From: Ramlibacter sp.
GTDB taxonomy: Bacteria > Pseudomonadota > Gammaproteobacteria > Burkholderiales > Burkholderiaceae_C
DNA length: 5,095 nt
Direction of reading: 5' to 3'
Assembly (NCBI GenBank): GCA_021156245.1
Contig: JAJNBO010000229.1
Location: forward strand, 1-5,095
The position numbers were made by a program, and so were the translations under genes. Below, piece by piece: positions 1-5,067 of the stretch (positions within the stretch are counted from its first letter, which is position 1; every line of letters starts with the position of its first letter). Under the pieces are notes generated by a model. It did not search any database, was not told the origin of the DNA, and saw only the letters and a program-made list of their open reading frames with translations.

Positions 1-438
1 GCCCAGGGCGCGCTGCAGCACCCGCCGGGTGTCCAGCTCCACCGGCGTGCCGTCCTGGAAGTAGGGCTGGGCGCGCAGCCAACCCGTTGCCGGCGTCCAC
101 GGCAACTGGCGAAAGCTCTCGGGGTCCGCCAGCAGCAGGAGGTTGTTGGCGAAGCCGAAGCCGGGCAGCGAGGACGTGCCGCCGGGCTCGAAGACCTTGA
201 ACGCGGTGCGGTCCGAGGTGTCCTTCAGCATGAGCGTGCTGACCATGCCGACGCCGTCGCGCAGCGCGCGTTCCGTCGCGCCGGCCACCAGCGTCTTGCC
301 GCGCTGCACGCCGTGCAGGTCGCACCAGGCAAAGCGCACCAGCTCCAGCCCTTGCGCCGCGATGAGCCCGCCCACCCGCTGCAGCGAAGCTTCGCGCGCG
401 GCGTCGTGGATGCCGCAGCGGTCCGCGAACGCGCTCAC
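1..438 (-). CDS. Glutamine synthetase-like ligase (gamma-glutamyl-amine synthetase type), N-terminal part only
   Basis: The reading frame is open from a GTG at 438..436 to the left edge, giving 146 codons of a family that is usually about 440-470 residues. The GTG shares 4 bp (GTGA) with the stop of the Rieske gene, so translational coupling is likely; I see no good Shine-Dalgarno. Residues about 30-100 look like the GS N-terminal beta-grasp domain, with FAWCDLHGVQRGK at 36-48. The entry to the catalytic domain follows: an ADPESF stretch at 104-109, LPW at 112-114, then DGTPVELDTRRVL at 129-141. I see no FDGSS-type motif, which in canonical GlnA carries the ammonium-binding aspartate. This argues for a GS-like ligase that joins glutamate to an amine other than ammonia (PuuA, IpuC and AtdA1 are examples of the class). 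The ATP-binding and C-terminal parts lie outside the window, so the substrate cannot be read. Family assignment is confident; the amine-ligase role is inference. Confidence 0.85.
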   Translation of the reverse strand, partial: MSAFADRCGIHDAAREASLQRVGGLIAAQGLELVRFAWCDLHGVQRGKTLVAGATERALRDGVGMVSTLMLKDTSDRTAFKVFEPGGTSSLPGFGFANNLLLLADPESFRQLPWTPATGWLRAQPYFQDGTPVELDTRRVLQRALG

Positions 439-1820
439 GTCGCGTCGGCCTGCGCAGCCACGGGCTGCCGCAGCCAGGGCGCGCCCGCCCGCTTGGCCCG
501 CACGCGCTCCTGCCACCACGTCCCCCACGTGCCTGCCGGCGCGATGCCGTCGACCGTGTCCGGTCCCTGCATCTGCGACGCCAGCGCGGGGTCGGCGACT
601 CCGGGGGCGGTGCCGCCAGCCTGCACCGCCTCGATCGCCTTCAGCAGCATGCGCCGGTTGGCCATGATCACCTTGTCGCTCGTGCCGAGGTGCTCGCGCG
701 TGCGGTCCTGGATGGGGCCCATGCTTTCGACGGCCCACTGGTCGTGCACGTTGATGTCCTCCTCGCCCATGCCGAGGTAGGTCTGCGCGCGCTGTTCGTC
801 CGGGTTGAAGCCCCAGTTGTTGTGGCGGCCCGCCTTGGGGATGTAGTCCGGCAGGGAGATGAATTGCAGGCGCTGGTTGCGCATCGCGTCCTTGTCCACC
901 GGCCCGGCGAAGCTGGTGAACACGGAATACCAATAGGTGCGCACGTCGTCGAGGGGCACGTGCATCTGCGTGATGGTGAGCGTCTCCGACAGCGGGATGA
1001 CGAAGGTGTGCGGGAAGATGGCGTTGGTGATGCGCACGTGCGTGAGCTCGTCCGTCATGGGCCGCAATGCGGTGAGCTGCAGGCCCCAGGGCTTGGGCTC
1101 GAAGGAGATCTCCGGCTGGTGGAACTCGCGCATGATCCGCGTCATCGGCCACTTCTCGCCGCCGAAATTCCCCGCGCTGGCGCTGCGGAACTGGCGGCCG
1201 GCCGCGTTCTCGCCCACCGCCTCCAGGGCCGCGTCGTTCAGGAAACGGTGCAGGAAGGACGGATGCGCTGGATCGATGCCGACCTCGAAAGCCTGCAGCC
1301 AGTTGCAGTTCCACAGGCCCTTGAAGGCGAAGGTGTGCGTGGACGGCGCGGTGAAGCAGTCGAAGGCGGGGAAGGGCGGCGCCTTGCCTTCGTCGCCGAA
1401 CCAGCCGAACAGGATGCCGCTTTTCTCCACGACTGGATAGCTGCGCTGCCGCACGCGGTCGCACAACTTGCTGCCGGCCGGCTCCGCCGGCGTCTCGAGG
1501 CAGCGGCCGGTGGCATCGAACTTCCATCCGTGGAAGGGGCAGCGCAGGCCATCGCCTTCGTGCCGGCCGAACGACAGGTCCGCTCCGCGGTGCGGGCAGT
1601 CGCGATCGAGCAGGCCCCACTGGCCGGCCTGGTCGCGGAACAAGACGAGGTCCTGCCCCATCACGCGAACAGCCTTCACCGGCCGCTGCGCCATCCGCGG
1701 GTCCAGTCGGCCGTCGAATTCGTCGACCAGCGCGACAGGCTGCCAGTAGCTGCGCAGGACCGCGCCGCACGCCGTGCCCGGCCCGATGCGGGTAATCAGT
1801 TCGTTCTGGTCCGACTTCAT
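435..1820 (-). CDS. Rieske non-heme iron oxygenase, alpha subunit (phthalate 4,5-dioxygenase-like)
   Basis: This 461-residue protein is the catalytic subunit of an aromatic ring-hydroxylating or demethylating oxygenase, acting in the cytoplasm with electrons from a separate reductase. The Rieske [2Fe-2S] ligands are C75, H77, C94 and H97 (CPH, 16 residues, CPFHGW). The mononuclear iron site is E179-x3-D183-x2-H186-x4-H191, where D183 is the usual bridging aspartate and H186 and H191 are ligands. D372 in the GPIQDRTREHLG stretch (368-379) fits the third ligand. That stretch, and the lack of a beta-subunit gene, match the phthalate dioxygenase, vanillate demethylase and chlorobenzoate dioxygenase branch (alpha-only oligomers). 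The ATG at 1820 gives a typical N-terminus and has a modest GAGAG ribosome site overlapping the sodC stop, 7 bp upstream. It lies 10 bp after sodC and overlaps the GS-like gene by 4 bp. Substrate is unknown; no reductase is encoded nearby. Family is certain; the phthalate label gives only the nearest named relative. Confidence 0.93.
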   Translation of the reverse strand: MKSDQNELITRIGPGTACGAVLRSYWQPVALVDEFDGRLDPRMAQRPVKAVRVMGQDLVLFRDQAGQWGLLDRDCPHRGADLSFGRHEGDGLRCPFHGWKFDATGRCLETPAEPAGSKLCDRVRQRSYPVVEKSGILFGWFGDEGKAPPFPAFDCFTAPSTHTFAFKGLWNCNWLQAFEVGIDPAHPSFLHRFLNDAALEAVGENAAGRQFRSASAGNFGGEKWPMTRIMREFHQPEISFEPKPWGLQLTALRPMTDELTHVRITNAIFPHTFVIPLSETLTITQMHVPLDDVRTYWYSVFTSFAGPVDKDAMRNQRLQFISLPDYIPKAGRHNNWGFNPDEQRAQTYLGMGEEDINVHDQWAVESMGPIQDRTREHLGTSDKVIMANRRMLLKAIEAVQAGGTAPGVADPALASQMQGPDTVDGIAPAGTWGTWWQERVRAKRAGAPWLRQPVAAQADAT

Positions 1821-1830
1821 GGTGCGACTC

Positions 1831-2370
1831 TCAGGAGCGGGTGATCACCGCGCAGGCCAGGCGCGGCCCGGCGTTGCCGGTCGGCTGCGTCGCGTAGTCG
1901 TCGGGGTCGCGGTGGACGATCAGGCCCTTGCCGACCACGCTGTTGGGGCCGTTGCCCAGGCGAATGCTCGTCGACGTGAAGTCGAACCGGGCCACGCCGT
2001 TGGCATTGGCGCGCAGGCTGGGCATGTCGCCCACGTGGTGCGTGCCCGCGCCGTGCCGGCCGTGCGGCGCGCCGCCCGGGTTGAAGTGGCCGCCGGTGCT
2101 CATGCCGTCGCCGCTGGAGCAATCGCCCCTTTCGTGGACGTGGAAGCCGTGCTCCGCGCCGGGCCTGAGGCCGCTGATCTCCCCGACGACCCGGACGGTC
2201 TCGCCGGACTGGGCGAAGCGCACGCTGCCGGTGGTGCTGTTGCCGGTGGTCGGCGTGAGCGTGGCGGTCGCGGTGAGGCGGCCGTCCTGGTGGGCGTCGC
2301 GGTGGGCGCAGGCGCCGAGGGCGGCCAGCGCGGTGGCGGCGAGGACGATGCGCAGGGAAGTCTTGTTCAT
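1831..2370 (-). CDS. sodC: Cu/Zn superoxide dismutase family lipoprotein
   Basis: This 179-residue protein converts superoxide to oxygen and hydrogen peroxide outside the cytoplasm. The N-terminus is a lipoprotein signal peptide: basic start, hydrophobic stretch at 8-18, and an LGAC lipobox with C21 as the lipidated residue, so it should be anchored in the periplasm. All metal ligands are present with SOD spacing: Cu at H77, H79, H95 and H153; Zn at H95 (bridging), H103, H112 and D115. The intramolecular disulfide pair is C84 and C173, and the active-site arginine is R170 in the GNAGPRLAC stretch. It therefore looks catalytically competent, not one of the degenerate SOD-like proteins. The ATG at 2370 has an AAGGAG site (2381..2376) with a 5-bp spacer. 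It follows the esterase by 25 bp and precedes the oxygenase by 10 bp, so co-transcription is likely. It may protect the envelope from superoxide; a specific link to the oxygenase is only a guess. Confidence 0.95.
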   Translation of the reverse strand: MNKTSLRIVLAATALAALGACAHRDAHQDGRLTATATLTPTTGNSTTGSVRFAQSGETVRVVGEISGLRPGAEHGFHVHERGDCSSGDGMSTGGHFNPGGAPHGRHGAGTHHVGDMPSLRANANGVARFDFTSTSIRLGNGPNSVVGKGLIVHRDPDDYATQPTGNAGPRLACAVITRS

Positions 2371-2375
2371 GGGTG

Positions 2376-2381
2376 CTCCTT
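2376..2381 (-). promoter_or_regulatory. Ribosome binding site of sodC
   Basis: The minus strand reads AAGGAG here with a 5-bp spacer to the ATG at 2370. It is the clearest ribosome site in the left operon and fixes the sodC start, which in turn gives the full lipoprotein signal peptide. Confidence 0.75.
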
Positions 2382-2395
2382 CAACAGTGGATGGC

Positions 2396-3334
2396 TCAGG
2401 CCAGGGCCTGCTTCAGTTGCGCGGCGCACAACTGCACCGCGACATTCGCTTCGTCGATCACGCGGCCCATGGTGATGAAGCCGTGGATCTGGCGCTCGAA
2501 GTTGACCAGCGTCGCGCGATTGCCCGCGACGGTGAGGGCGTGCGCGTACTGCAGGCCCTCGTCGCGCAGCGGGTCGTAGCCCGCGGTGAGGACGAAGGCG
2601 GGCGGCAGCCTGGACAGGTCGGGGTGCAGCAGCGGCGACGCGCGCCAGTCCTGGTCCTGCCCCGGATCGGGGATGTAGTGGTCGTGGTAATAGTCCATGC
2701 TGTCTTTCGTCAGCACGTAGCCTTGGCCATTGGTGGTGTGCGATGGCCAGCCCCGGCGCTGGTCGGTAGCGGGATAGACCAGCAACTGGAAGGCGATCGG
2801 CAGATCACCCGCCTCGCGCGCCGCAATGGCGACCACGGCCGCGAGGTTGCCGCCCGCGCTGTCGCCGCCGACGGCCATGCGCGATGCATCCACCTTCAGG
2901 CTCGCCGCCTGGGCCCGCACCCACCGGGCCGCCGCCACGGCGTCGTCCACCGCCGCGGGAAACCGGTTCTCCGGGGCCAGCCGGTAGTCGACCGCGATGA
3001 CGGCGCACCCGGACAGGTTGCAAAGCTGCCGGCACAGGACGTCGTGCGTGTCGAGGTCGCCGATGACCCATCCCCCGCCGTGGTAGTAGACGAGAACCGG
3101 CAGCATCGCGTCCGGCGACGAACCGGCGGGCCGGTAGCCGCGCAGCGGAATGGGGCCGTCCGGGCCGCGCGCTTCGAGGTCGCGCACCGCCGCGACCTCG
3201 GGCGGCTCCGGCTGCGTGAACGTGCGGCGCTGGCGATAGAACGCACGCGCTTCCGTGGGGTTGAGCGTGTGCGTGGGCGGCACGCCGCGCTCTTCCATCA
3301 GCTTCATCAGCGCCTGCGCCTGGGGATGCAGCAT
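2396..3334 (-). CDS. Alpha/beta hydrolase, HSL-family (family IV) esterase
   Basis: This 312-residue enzyme belongs to the hormone-sensitive-lipase family of carboxylesterases, which hydrolyse short acyl or aryl esters. The oxyanion-hole motif HGGGW is at 85-89 and the nucleophile motif GDSAGG at 157-162, making S159 the catalytic serine. The acid is D254 in the GYDPLRDEG stretch, and the histidine is H284 in HGF. A YRLAPEN motif at 117-123 is typical of the family, and the length matches the usual 300-320 residues. There is no signal peptide, so it should be cytoplasmic. The ATG at 3334 has an AGGAGA site (3345..3340) with a 5-bp spacer. It is the first gene of the presumed four-gene minus-strand operon and could supply or clean up ester or amide substrates for the downstream oxygenase, but substrate range cannot be read from the sequence. 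Family and catalytic triad are secure. Confidence 0.93.
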   Translation of the reverse strand: MLHPQAQALMKLMEERGVPPTHTLNPTEARAFYRQRRTFTQPEPPEVAAVRDLEARGPDGPIPLRGYRPAGSSPDAMLPVLVYYHGGGWVIGDLDTHDVLCRQLCNLSGCAVIAVDYRLAPENRFPAAVDDAVAAARWVRAQAASLKVDASRMAVGGDSAGGNLAAVVAIAAREAGDLPIAFQLLVYPATDQRRGWPSHTTNGQGYVLTKDSMDYYHDHYIPDPGQDQDWRASPLLHPDLSRLPPAFVLTAGYDPLRDEGLQYAHALTVAGNRATLVNFERQIHGFITMGRVIDEANVAVQLCAAQLKQALA

Positions 3335-3339
3335 GGAGG

Positions 3340-3345
3340 TCTCCT
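3340..3345 (-). promoter_or_regulatory. Ribosome binding site of the esterase gene
   Basis: The minus strand reads AGGAGA, 5 bp before the ATG at 3334. This supports that start for the HSL-family esterase. Confidence 0.7.
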
Positions 3346-3376
3346 GGTGTTTTCACGCCAGTGTAGGGGACATCGG

Positions 3377-3405
3377 TTTATGCTTGGCGGCATGAAGCTG
3401 TACAA
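3377..3405 (-). promoter_or_regulatory. Candidate sigma70-type promoter of the minus-strand operon
   Basis: On the minus strand, TTGTAC (3405..3400, 3 of 6 to the -35 consensus) is 17 bp from CATAAA (3382..3377, 4 of 6 to the -10 consensus). Transcription would then begin near 3370, leaving a leader of about 36 nt that contains the esterase ribosome site. The match is weak, but this is the only AT-containing patch in the gap. The -35 box would lie inside the first codons of maiA, so the two genes would compete for this DNA. Confidence 0.3.
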
Positions 3406-4033
3406 CTACTTCCGCTCCTCCGCATCCGTGCGCGTCCGCATCGCGCTGGAGCTGAAGGGCTTGAGCTACGAGTACCTGCCCGTGCACCTGGTGAAAGGCG
3501 AGCACAAGCAGGAGCAGTACGCGGCAGTTTCACCGTCCGGGCTGGTGCCGGCGCTCGTCACCGACGAAGGCGACGTCCTGGGCCAGTCCCTGGCGATCAT
3601 CGAATACCTCGATGAAACCCACCCGCAGCCGCCCTTGCTGCCGCAGGACGCGCTGGGCCGGGCGAGGGTGCGGGCGCTGGCGCAATCGATCGCCTGCGAG
3701 ATCCATCCATTGAACAACCTGCGCGTGCTGAAGTACCTGGTGCGCGAACTGAAGGTGGAAGAGGAAGCCAAGAACACCTGGTACCGGCACTGGGTGCGCA
3801 TCGGGCTCGAGGTGTTCGAGAAGGAGCTGCAGCGGCTGCCCGCGTCCACCTACTGCTACGGCGATACGCCCACGGTCGCGGACTGCTGCCTGGTGCCGCA
3901 GATCTTCAACGGGCAGCGCTTCCAAGTGGACCTCGGAGGCCTTCCGCGCACGATGGCGGCCTTCGACGCGTGCATGAAGCTTCCGGCGTTCCAGAAAGCG
4001 CAGCCGTCCAGCGCCCCCGACTACGAGGCCTGA
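3392..4033 (+). CDS. maiA: Maleylacetoacetate isomerase (zeta-class glutathione S-transferase)
   Basis: This 213-residue protein isomerises maleylacetoacetate to fumarylacetoacetate with glutathione as cofactor, in tyrosine/homogentisate breakdown; a maleylpyruvate isomerase role is the main alternative. The thioredoxin-fold domain (about 1-80) carries the zeta-class signature RSSAS followed by VRVR at 8-16. The usual cysteine of the SSC motif is alanine here, as in many bacterial members. GLVPAL at 50-55 holds the cis-proline, and Q65-S66 bind the glutathione gamma-glutamyl group. An all-helical C-terminal domain follows, with TVADCCLVPQ as the N-capping region. The MKLYNYFRSS start is typical of the family. 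An in-frame ATG at 3380 would add four residues (MLGG) and has a better placed AGGGGA (3365-3370, 9-bp spacer). It is followed by pgeF after 4 bp. No homogentisate dioxygenase or fumarylacetoacetase gene is in view, so its pathway partners are elsewhere. Confidence 0.92.
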   Translation: MKLYNYFRSSASVRVRIALELKGLSYEYLPVHLVKGEHKQEQYAAVSPSGLVPALVTDEGDVLGQSLAIIEYLDETHPQPPLLPQDALGRARVRALAQSIACEIHPLNNLRVLKYLVRELKVEEEAKNTWYRHWVRIGLEVFEKELQRLPASTYCYGDTPTVADCCLVPQIFNGQRFQVDLGGLPRTMAAFDACMKLPAFQKAQPSSAPDYEA

Positions 4034-4037
4034 CGCG

Positions 4038-4787
4038 ATGACGCCCGGGTGGTCCGCGGCCGCGGGCGTTCACGCGCATTGCAGCGAGCGCGCCGGCGGC
4101 GTCTCCGTGCCTCCTTACGACAGCCTCAATCTCGGCGACCACGTCGGCGACGAGCCGGTGCACGTGGCGGAGAACCGGCGCCGGTTCGCACAGGTCCTGC
4201 AGGCCAGGCCCGTGTTCCTGCGACAGGTGCACGGCCACGCTGTAGTGCGGCTGGCCGCGGACACGCCGGACGGCACGGAAGCCGACGCCTGCTGGACCAC
4301 CGAACGGGGCATCGCCTGCACGATCATGGTGGCCGACTGCCTGCCCGTGCTGCTGGCCGAGGCCAATGGCGAATGGGTCGCGGCTGCGCATTGCGGCTGG
4401 CGGGGCCTGGTGGGCGAGGAGGGCGTGGGCGTGCTGGAAGCGCTTTGGCAAGCCCTTGCCCCGGTCGCGAGCGGCGCCTCGAAGGTGCGCGCCTGGCTCG
4501 GCCCCTGCATAGGCCCGGAAGCTTTCGAAGTCGGCGCCGAAGTGCGCGACGTGTTCACCGCCAGGGACGCCGGCGCTGCGCGGTGCTTCCGCGCGTTGGG
4601 CAGTGGCAAGTTCCTGGCGGACTTGCCCGCACTAGCGCGCCGCCGGTTGTCGGCGCTCGGCATCGACGCAATTGCGGGCAATGACGGAACGACGGGGTGG
4701 AGCACGGTGGCCGACCCATCACGGTTCTTCTCGCACCGGCGGGACCGCGTCAGCGGGCGCTTCGCCGCCGCCGTCTGGCTGGGCTGA
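4038..4787 (+). CDS. pgeF: PgeF / YfiH / LACC1-family enzyme (peptidoglycan editing factor, purine nucleosidase)
   Basis: This 249-residue protein matches the YfiH/YlmD/LACC1 family, once called multicopper polyphenol oxidase or laccase domain. Bacterial members have been linked to hydrolysis or phosphorolysis of purine nucleosides and to preventing misincorporation of serine into peptidoglycan precursors. The zinc ligands are visible: H65 in RQVHGH, C101 in ADCLPVLLA, and H118 in AAHCGWRGL. Other family motifs are DSLNLGDHVGD at 28-38, GPCIGPEAFEVG at 155-166, and RFFSHRRD at 229-236 followed by SGR. One oddity is that the family's CT pair a few residues before RFFS is S222-T223, so a usually conserved cysteine is serine; it is not a known metal ligand. 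The ATG at 4038 has GAGG (4025-4028, 9-bp spacer) inside the end of maiA. Only 4 bp separate the two genes, so they are probably co-transcribed. The last 69 bp overlap the convergent membrane-protein gene. Confidence 0.93.
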   Translation: MTPGWSAAAGVHAHCSERAGGVSVPPYDSLNLGDHVGDEPVHVAENRRRFAQVLQARPVFLRQVHGHAVVRLAADTPDGTEADACWTTERGIACTIMVADCLPVLLAEANGEWVAAAHCGWRGLVGEEGVGVLEALWQALAPVASGASKVRAWLGPCIGPEAFEVGAEVRDVFTARDAGAARCFRALGSGKFLADLPALARRRLSALGIDAIAGNDGTTGWSTVADPSRFFSHRRDRVSGRFAAAVWLG

Positions 4788-4982
4788 GGCAGCCGCTTCG
4801 CGCCGGGCCCGCGCAGCGCGGCGTGCGGGCCGTCCCATCAGGTAGACCAGAAGAGCCACGGGACCGACGCCATAGAGTACAAACGTGAAGACCGCTCCGA
4901 GCACGGTGCCGCCCGGGTGGGTCGCCTCCGCCACGGCCATCATCACCGCGACGTAGAGCCAGGCGGTCACGACGAGGTACAC
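4719..4982 (-). CDS. Small two-helix membrane protein of unknown function, convergent with pgeF
   Basis: No function is recognised. From a GTG at 4982 the product is 87 residues. It has a hydrophobic segment at about 2-18, a short loop with an EATHPGG stretch, and a second hydrophobic segment at about 26-50. An arginine-rich stretch (RPARRAARARRE, 51-62) suggests a cytoplasmic C-terminus by the positive-inside rule, and an acidic, proline-rich tail ends in REEP. The frame also opens upstream to a TTG at 5066, which would give 115 residues. I reject that start because it would run through the promoter and ribosome site of the plus-strand gene at 5068 and adds only polar, non-family-like residues. 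The GTG has only a weak GGGG (4991..4988) as ribosome site. The last 69 bp are antisense to the 3' end of pgeF. From memory, short membrane proteins of this layout occur between pgeF and phaC in other Burkholderiales, which supports a real gene. Confidence 0.7.
   Translation of the reverse strand: MYLVVTAWLYVAVMMAVAEATHPGGTVLGAVFTFVLYGVGPVALLVYLMGRPARRAARARREAAASAQPDGGGEAPADAVPPVREEP
4806..4831. other. GC-rich inverted repeat just after pgeF
   Basis: GGCCCGC at 4806-4812 pairs with GCGGGCC at 4825-4831. A further G-T and C-G pair leave an 8-nt loop. It begins 19 bp after the pgeF stop, where a terminator would be expected, but no T-run follows. It lies inside the arginine/alanine-rich coding part of the minus-strand membrane-protein gene, so codon composition alone could create it. 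Confidence 0.3.
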
Positions 4983-5001
4983 GCGCGCCCCGAAAATTCG
5001 A

Positions 5002-5016
5002 TGTTGCAGTGCAGCA
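5002..5016. promoter_or_regulatory. TGC-rich inverted repeat, candidate PhaR operator
   Basis: TGTTGCA (5002-5008), a central G, then TGCAGCA (5010-5016) form an inverted repeat matching at 6 of 7 positions. TGC/GCA-rich palindromes of this sort are the known target type of PhaR, the repressor of polyhydroxybutyrate granule genes. The repeat overlaps the -35 box of the promoter next to it, which suits a repressor site. Identification as a PhaR site is inference from the motif and from the probable phaC downstream. Confidence 0.5.
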
Positions 5017-5032
5017 TTCTTGGTGGGATACT
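5004..5032 (+). promoter_or_regulatory. Sigma70-type promoter for the plus-strand gene at 5068
   Basis: TTGCAG (5004-5009) is followed after exactly 17 bp by GATACT (5027-5032, 4 of 6 to TATAAT), which is preceded by TGG (5024-5026) as an extended -10 element. Transcription would start near 5039, giving a leader of about 29 nt. The -35 box is only 3 of 6, so the extended -10 may matter. Confidence 0.5.
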
Positions 5033-5057
5033 CCGGGAAAACGCAGTCATAAGATTC

Positions 5058-5063
5058 AGGAGA
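5058..5063 (+). promoter_or_regulatory. Ribosome binding site of the gene at 5068
   Basis: AGGAGA lies 4 bp before the ATG at 5068 and is a near-perfect Shine-Dalgarno. It is the best evidence that a plus-strand gene begins here. Confidence 0.75.
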
Positions 5064-5067
5064 CAAG

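Noticed and set aside
1..438. Canonical housekeeping glutamine synthetase (glnA)
   Set aside because: The FDGSS-type motif is not seen, the gene sits in a catabolic-looking operon, and it is coupled to a Rieske oxygenase. A GS-like amine ligase fits better.
143..780. Two overlapping plus-strand open frames in the left part of the window
   Set aside because: They are antisense to the GS-like and Rieske genes, and their translations are rich in Arg, Pro, Ala and Ser with no domain. The minus-strand frame here reads as a clean GS N-terminus.
690..1844. Long plus-strand open frame (384 codons) opposite the Rieske oxygenase gene
   Set aside because: It is antisense to a gene with fully recognisable catalytic motifs, its translation is low-complexity (rich in A, R, V, E, G), and it has no family motif. 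Long antisense frames are expected in such GC-rich coding DNA.
1831..2370. Degenerate, non-catalytic SOD-like protein
   Set aside because: All Cu and Zn ligands, the disulfide cysteines and the active-site arginine are present with correct spacing.
3335..3344. Palindrome-like GGAGGTCTCC next to the esterase start as a possible operator
   Set aside because: It is not a perfect inverted repeat and is explained by the esterase ribosome binding site.
1928..3391. Long plus-strand open frame running into maiA in the same frame, suggesting a large fusion protein
   Set aside because: The part before 3380 is antisense to sodC and the esterase and has no recognisable domain. The real gene begins at the typical MaiA N-terminus (3392, or 3380).
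3466..4705. Several minus-strand open frames opposite maiA and pgeF
   Set aside because: All are shadows of the two well-supported plus-strand genes and none shows a ribosome site or recognisable domain.
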